From contig JAFSDH010000002.1 of the NCBI GenBank assembly GCA_017436345.1, positions 248,001-312,000 of the forward strand: a DNA stretch of 64,000 nucleotides, in the 5' to 3' direction. The notes under the pieces are model-generated. The model saw only the letters and a program-made list of their open reading frames with translations, was not told where the DNA came from and searched no databases. This DNA is from Bacilli bacterium (GTDB lineage Bacteria; Bacillota_I; Bacilli_A; RF39; UBA660). The translations under genes were made by a program, and so were the position numbers. This document shows positions 60,909 to 64,000 of this stretch, piece after piece; the first letter of the stretch is position 1, and each line of letters starts with the position of its first letter.

Positions 60909-60921
60909 ATTGCTTTTTTTT
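60892..60921 (+). terminator. Intrinsic terminator after psd
   Basis: AAAAAAGCAA/TTGCTTTTTT stem with T-tract, overlapping the stop. Confidence 0.9.
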
Positions 60922-60933
60922 GTATTGTTGAAA

Positions 60934-60942
60934 TGTTATAAT
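60934..60942 (+). promoter_or_regulatory. Extended -10 promoter of the prsW operon
   Basis: TGtTATAAT, 16 nt before ATG 60958. Confidence 0.6.
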
Positions 60943-60957
60943 TAAATAGGTGATAAT

Positions 60958-61848
60958 ATGGACTTAATACTTTTAATCTTAGCGATATTACCAACTGTCG
61001 TTTTAGGATACATAATTTATACAAATGATAAAATTGAAAAAGAACCAGTGCCATTACTCGTTAAATTAGCACTAGGAGGTATAGGATCAGTTATCGTAAC
61101 CTTAATTATTACATTAACGCTAGAAATACTCGTACCATTCTTTTCATTAGAAAATATTACATTTTTATCACCCGTAGAATTAGCAATATATGTCTTCATT
61201 GGTATTGCTATAATTGAAGAATTTTCTAAATGGATTTTTATTTATTTGATAGCATGGAAAGCAAAAGCCTTTAATCATGTTTACGATGCAATTGTTTATT
61301 CAGTATTTGTATCATTAGGATTTGCAACTATCGAAAATATACTATATGTGTTTATGAATGAATCTTTTGAAGAATCGATCTTAGTAGCTATAAATAGAAT
61401 GTTTTTCTCTGTACCGGGTCACGCTTTTTTTGGTGTAATCATGGGATATTTTATAGGATTAGCTAAATTAACTTATGTACATGGGAAAAGAGAAAAAACA
61501 AATAAATATTTATTACTAAGTTTATTTGTTCCAACAATGTGTCACTTTATATTTGATTATATCTTGATGTTAGGTGCACCTATGTTTGTATTCTATTCAT
61601 TTGTTGCAATCATGTTTGGATATGGTATTTCTCGTATGAGAAGACTCGCAAATGTTCCAACCAACATTTTTGGTTTACCAGCTAATAATAATTACGTATA
61701 TAATGCTTTTGGAACTAAAAACTTAAATAATCAAAATAATCAAAAAAACTTAAATAATTTAAATAATCAAAGTGATAAAATTTGTAAAAATTGTGGAGCT
61801 AAATTAGAAGGAGATTATTGTAATTACTGTAAAACAATAAACTATTAG
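60958..61848 (+). CDS. prsW: PrsW-type intramembrane metalloprotease with C-terminal zinc ribbon
   Basis: 296 residues, eight or so membrane helices. The conserved Glu pair Glu87-Glu88 (IIEEFSKW), then FATIENILY (Glu126), GHAFFGVIMGYFIG and CHFIFDYIL follow the PrsW/CPBP-type pattern, with His and Glu residues as metal ligands. B. subtilis PrsW makes the first cut in anti-sigma factor RsiW. After an Asn-rich linker (~245-275) a zinc ribbon CKNCGAKLEGDYCNYC closes the protein, not typical of the family. No sigma/anti-sigma pair is nearby. Heads a likely operon with the next three genes. Confidence 0.85.
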   Translation: MDLILLILAILPTVVLGYIIYTNDKIEKEPVPLLVKLALGGIGSVIVTLIITLTLEILVPFFSLENITFLSPVELAIYVFIGIAIIEEFSKWIFIYLIAWKAKAFNHVYDAIVYSVFVSLGFATIENILYVFMNESFEESILVAINRMFFSVPGHAFFGVIMGYFIGLAKLTYVHGKREKTNKYLLLSLFVPTMCHFIFDYILMLGAPMFVFYSFVAIMFGYGISRMRRLANVPTNIFGLPANNNYVYNAFGTKNLNNQNNQKNLNNLNNQSDKICKNCGAKLEGDYCNYCKTINY

Positions 61849-61859
61849 GAGGTTTTAAT

Positions 61860-62399
61860 ATGAAAAATGCATACATAATATTCTCATTTACAGGTACTTA
61901 TTTTTCTAGATTCCTAAAGTTTATGAGTAAAGAGAAGTATATTCATGTTAGTATTAGTTTTGATGAAAAATTAAAAGAAGTTTATAGCTTTGGTAGACAT
62001 AACCCAAGATGGGCTTTTCCTTGTGGTTTTGTTTTAGAAGATATGAATTTAATTTCTAAGGTATTTAAAAATGCTACATGTCAAATATATCAACTACCAT
62101 TAACAAAAAATGAATATAAAAATTTAAGAAAAGAAATGAAAAACTACATTGATAAAAAAAATGAATACCATTACAATATCAAAGGTTTAGTTCATATTCA
62201 ATTCAATAAAATATATCATCGAAAACATCATTTTGTATGTAGTCAATTTGTAGGTAAAATTTTAAGTGATGCTAATATCTATAATTTTAAAAAAGATTAT
62301 TCATTAGTTAGACCAAAAGATATTAGTAAAATACCAAGATTAGAAAAAATATATGAAGGGAAGATTATTGATTATCTAAAGGTATTAAAAAATGACTAA
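61860..62399 (+). CDS. Permuted NlpC/P60 (YiiX-like) family protein
   Basis: 179 residues behind TAGGAGG. The order of motifs suggests a circularly permuted papain-like fold: an early His region (YIHVSISFDEKLKEVYSFGR, His ~30) and a late Cys region (HHFVCSQFVGKIL, Cys ~134). YiiX-like enzymes are hydrolases of amides or lipids; the substrate is unknown. No signal peptide. It overlaps the PAP2 gene by 8 bp, so both are coupled. Confidence 0.75.
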   Translation: MKNAYIIFSFTGTYFSRFLKFMSKEKYIHVSISFDEKLKEVYSFGRHNPRWAFPCGFVLEDMNLISKVFKNATCQIYQLPLTKNEYKNLRKEMKNYIDKKNEYHYNIKGLVHIQFNKIYHRKHHFVCSQFVGKILSDANIYNFKKDYSLVRPKDISKIPRLEKIYEGKIIDYLKVLKND

Positions 62400-63000
62400 A
62401 AAAAATAAAATACTACTTATTTTATTACTAATATTTTTTGTTATATTATTAGCACTTATAAAAATGAATAAAACAATTGAATTTGACTATAATATATATA
62501 AATTGGTAATAAGTATAAAAAGTGATACAATAACTAATTTACTAAAATTAATAACTAGTTTAGGCGATACTCTTTGCATAATTTTTATAATACTATTATG
62601 CTTTATTATTTTTAAAAATAAATTCTATCCCAAAATAATAACAATCAATATTTTAATAACAGTCTTTATTAATCAAGTACTAAAACACATTATTCAAAGA
62701 CCAAGACCTAATTTTACTCATTTAGTAGAAGAAAATGGTTTTAGTTTTCCATCTGGTCATTCAATGGCAGCGTTTAGTTTTTATGGTCTTTTTATATACT
62801 TAATTTATAAAAGTAATATTAATAAAAAAATAAAAATATTATTAATAACGTTATTATCTTTACTAATAATCACGATTGGCTTATCAAGAGTATACTTAGG
62901 AGTTCATTATATAACTGATATCATAGGTGGATTTACAATGTCACTTATAATACTAATCTCATTTACTAGTTTTGTAAAAAAATATTTAAAAAATGTATAA
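62392..63000 (+). CDS. PAP2-family membrane phosphatase
   Basis: 202 residues, six membrane helices. The three PAP2 motifs are complete: KHIIQRPRP (KX6RP), PSGHSMAAF, and SRVYLGVHYITDIIGG (SRX5HX3D). It faces outward and dephosphorylates lipids such as undecaprenyl pyrophosphate, phosphatidic acid or phosphatidylglycerol phosphate. The lipid enzymes pssA/psd are nearby. Translationally coupled to the preceding gene. Confidence 0.92.
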   Translation: MTKKNKILLILLLIFFVILLALIKMNKTIEFDYNIYKLVISIKSDTITNLLKLITSLGDTLCIIFIILLCFIIFKNKFYPKIITINILITVFINQVLKHIIQRPRPNFTHLVEENGFSFPSGHSMAAFSFYGLFIYLIYKSNINKKIKILLITLLSLLIITIGLSRVYLGVHYITDIIGGFTMSLIILISFTSFVKKYLKNV

Positions 63001-63041
63001 AAATAATATTTTTACTAACTATATAACTAGGAGGTATAAAT

Positions 63042-63245
63042 ATGGAAACATTACAAAAAATTGCATTGGTCCTAACTGTAATAGGGGCAATTAACTGGGG
63101 ATTAATTGGATTACTAGATTTTAATCTTGTCGCAATGATCTTTGGTGATATGGCTGCTTTATCTAATATTATTTATATATTAGTAGGATTAGCAGGATTA
63201 ATAAATATAGGTTTATTGTTTTATCACTATGAACCAGCAAAATAA
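63042..63245 (+). CDS. DUF378 family small membrane protein
   Basis: 67 residues behind AGGAGG. Two membrane helices: IALVLTVIGAINWGLIGL and IIYILVGLAGLINIGLLF. The sequence IGAINWGLIGLLDFNLV is the DUF378 signature (B. subtilis YuzA). Function unknown. Confidence 0.88.
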   Translation: METLQKIALVLTVIGAINWGLIGLLDFNLVAMIFGDMAALSNIIYILVGLAGLINIGLLFYHYEPAK

Positions 63246-63274
63246 AAATCTTTTTTATAAAGATTTTTTTATTT
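63244..63274 (+). terminator. Intrinsic terminator after the DUF378 gene
   Basis: AAAAATCTTT/AAAGATTTTT stem with T-tract, overlapping the stop. Confidence 0.9.
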
Positions 63275-63276
63275 TG

Positions 63277-63285
63277 TGATATAAT
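63277..63285 (+). promoter_or_regulatory. Extended -10 promoter of the tsaC-like gene
   Basis: TGaTATAAT, 17 nt before ATG 63302. Confidence 0.6.
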
Positions 63286-63301
63286 AACCTCGGTGATTTA
63301 T

Positions 63302-64000
63302 ATGACTAAGATTTTTGACTTTAAAAAAGAGATAAATAGTGAAGAATTAAAGCAAGCTGCAAAAAGTATTCGAAATGGTAATTTAGTTATATTCCCAACT
63401 GAAACAGTCTATGGAATTGGTGCTAATGCTTTAAACTATAAAGCCGTTGATAATATATTTTTAGCTAAAGGAAGAGCAAACGATAACCCTTTAATTGTTC
63501 ATATTGCCGATTTTGACATGTTAGATGACCTAGTAGATAACATATCACCATTGGAAAAAAAGTTGATGGATGCTTTTATGCCAGGGCCATTTACATTGAT
63601 TTTAAAGAAAAAAGATATTATTCCTAATAATGTTAGTGCTAATTTAGATACTGTAGGAATTAGAATGCCGGCAAATAAAATAGCTCACGATTTTATTAAA
63701 GAAGCAAATATTCCAATTGCCGCACCATCTGCTAATATATCTTCTCGACCAAGTGGAACTAATATTGAAGATATAAAAGAAGAATTTAACAATAAGGTAG
63801 ATATTATTATCGATGGTGGAGATACAAGTGTTGGTCTTGAATCAACTGTTGTAAAGGTAATAGATGGAGTTCCTACAATTTTAAGACCAGGAAAAATAAC
63901 TCCTGAAGATATAATTGAAATAATAGGAATTTGTAAATTAAGTGATAATTTATTTAAAAAAGCCGATGGAATAGTAGAAAGTCCAGGAATGAAATATAAA
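63302..64000 (+). CDS. L-threonylcarbamoyladenylate synthase (TsaC/Sua5), 3' truncated
   Basis: The frame is open from ATG 63302 (GGTGATT upstream) to the window edge: 233 codons. TsaC/Sua5 makes threonylcarbamoyl-AMP for t6A37 in tRNAs reading ANN codons. The YrdC domain is complete: FPTETVYGIGANA (~30-42), KGRANDNPLIVHI, PGPFTLILKK, VGIRMPANKIAHDF and PSANISSRPSGT. It ends ESPGMKYK, where long Sua5-type proteins (YwlC) begin the linker to a second domain, so the full gene is probably Sua5-like at ~340 residues. Confidence 0.92.
   Translation, partial: MTKIFDFKKEINSEELKQAAKSIRNGNLVIFPTETVYGIGANALNYKAVDNIFLAKGRANDNPLIVHIADFDMLDDLVDNISPLEKKLMDAFMPGPFTLILKKKDIIPNNVSANLDTVGIRMPANKIAHDFIKEANIPIAAPSANISSRPSGTNIEDIKEEFNNKVDIIIDGGDTSVGLESTVVKVIDGVPTILRPGKITPEDIIEIIGICKLSDNLFKKADGIVESPGMKYK

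Noticed and set aside
1..64000. Mobile element, prophage or genomic island
   Set aside because: No transposase, integrase, phage structural gene, terminal repeats or tRNA attachment site was seen.

Overview
The window is an AT-rich chromosomal segment of a spore-forming, Gram-positive-type Bacillota bacterium, most likely class Bacilli, near the Erysipelotrichales/RF39-type gut lineages. The pointers are three T-box-controlled aminoacyl-tRNA synthetase genes, a B. subtilis-type DnaB replication initiator, a sigma-G sporulation sigma factor, a CotY/CotZ-type spore coat protein, a SEDS protein, PssA/Psd lipid enzymes and SipW/TasA-type surface proteins. Trp is encoded by TGG and TGA acts as a stop (dnaB, the gene before galE, pssA), so this is not the Mollicutes code. 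I saw no rRNA, tRNA, CRISPR array, transposase, integrase or prophage module.

Layout. 1-5.5 kb: a 5'-truncated coiled-coil gene and an overlapping DUF4272 gene that share a ~34-residue repeat, then an aldehyde dehydrogenase homologue whose catalytic Cys is Ser. 5.5-14 kb: a small unknown gene, a FucO-type alcohol dehydrogenase, a CmpB-type membrane protein, an Asn-rich protein with a duplicated domain, and a divergent 1458-residue protein ending in a class I nucleotidyltransferase. 14-28 kb: T-box ileS; a promoter with three identical-architecture operators driving two DUF6273-like paralogues; dnaB; T-box serS; T-box proS; small membrane and zinc-ribbon proteins between them. 28-38.7 kb: a polysaccharide flippase, galE, three tandem type IV pilin-like genes with exchanged C-terminal domains, and the paired IscU-like/GGGtGRT genes.

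38.7-45.4 kb is the most coherent accessory locus: a SipW-type signal peptidase, four SipW-dependent TasA/camelysin-like proteins, an isopeptide-pilin-like plus dockerin protein, and a Big2/cadherin-like membrane-anchored protein. A strong double hairpin lies between the last TasA-like gene and the dockerin gene. Together they look like a surface fibre or matrix assembly. 45.4-51 kb: patatin, DeoD, a CYTH protein coupled to a viperin-like radical SAM protein, a LysR regulator, and an MBL-fold enzyme coupled to a second CYTH-like protein.

51-58.2 kb carries sporulation and envelope functions: sigG, a PH-like membrane protein, a GT4 glycosyltransferase, a SEDS protein, a CotZ-like coat protein, an EIIB-like protein lacking the phosphorylated Cys, and an orphan histidine kinase preceded by two perfect Spo0A boxes. 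58-64 kb is mostly envelope and lipid: a CHAP hydrolase, a lipoprotein, pssA-psd, a PrsW protease, a permuted NlpC/P60-like protein, a PAP2 phosphatase, DUF378, and the start of a TsaC/Sua5 gene.

Genes are tightly packed, most transcription units end in a clear intrinsic terminator, and many begin with an extended -10 (TGnTATAAT) only 16-29 nt before the start codon. Two Shine-Dalgarno registers are used, AGGAGG and AGGTGA/AGGTGG; the latter often fixes the start downstream of a spurious GTG or TTG.
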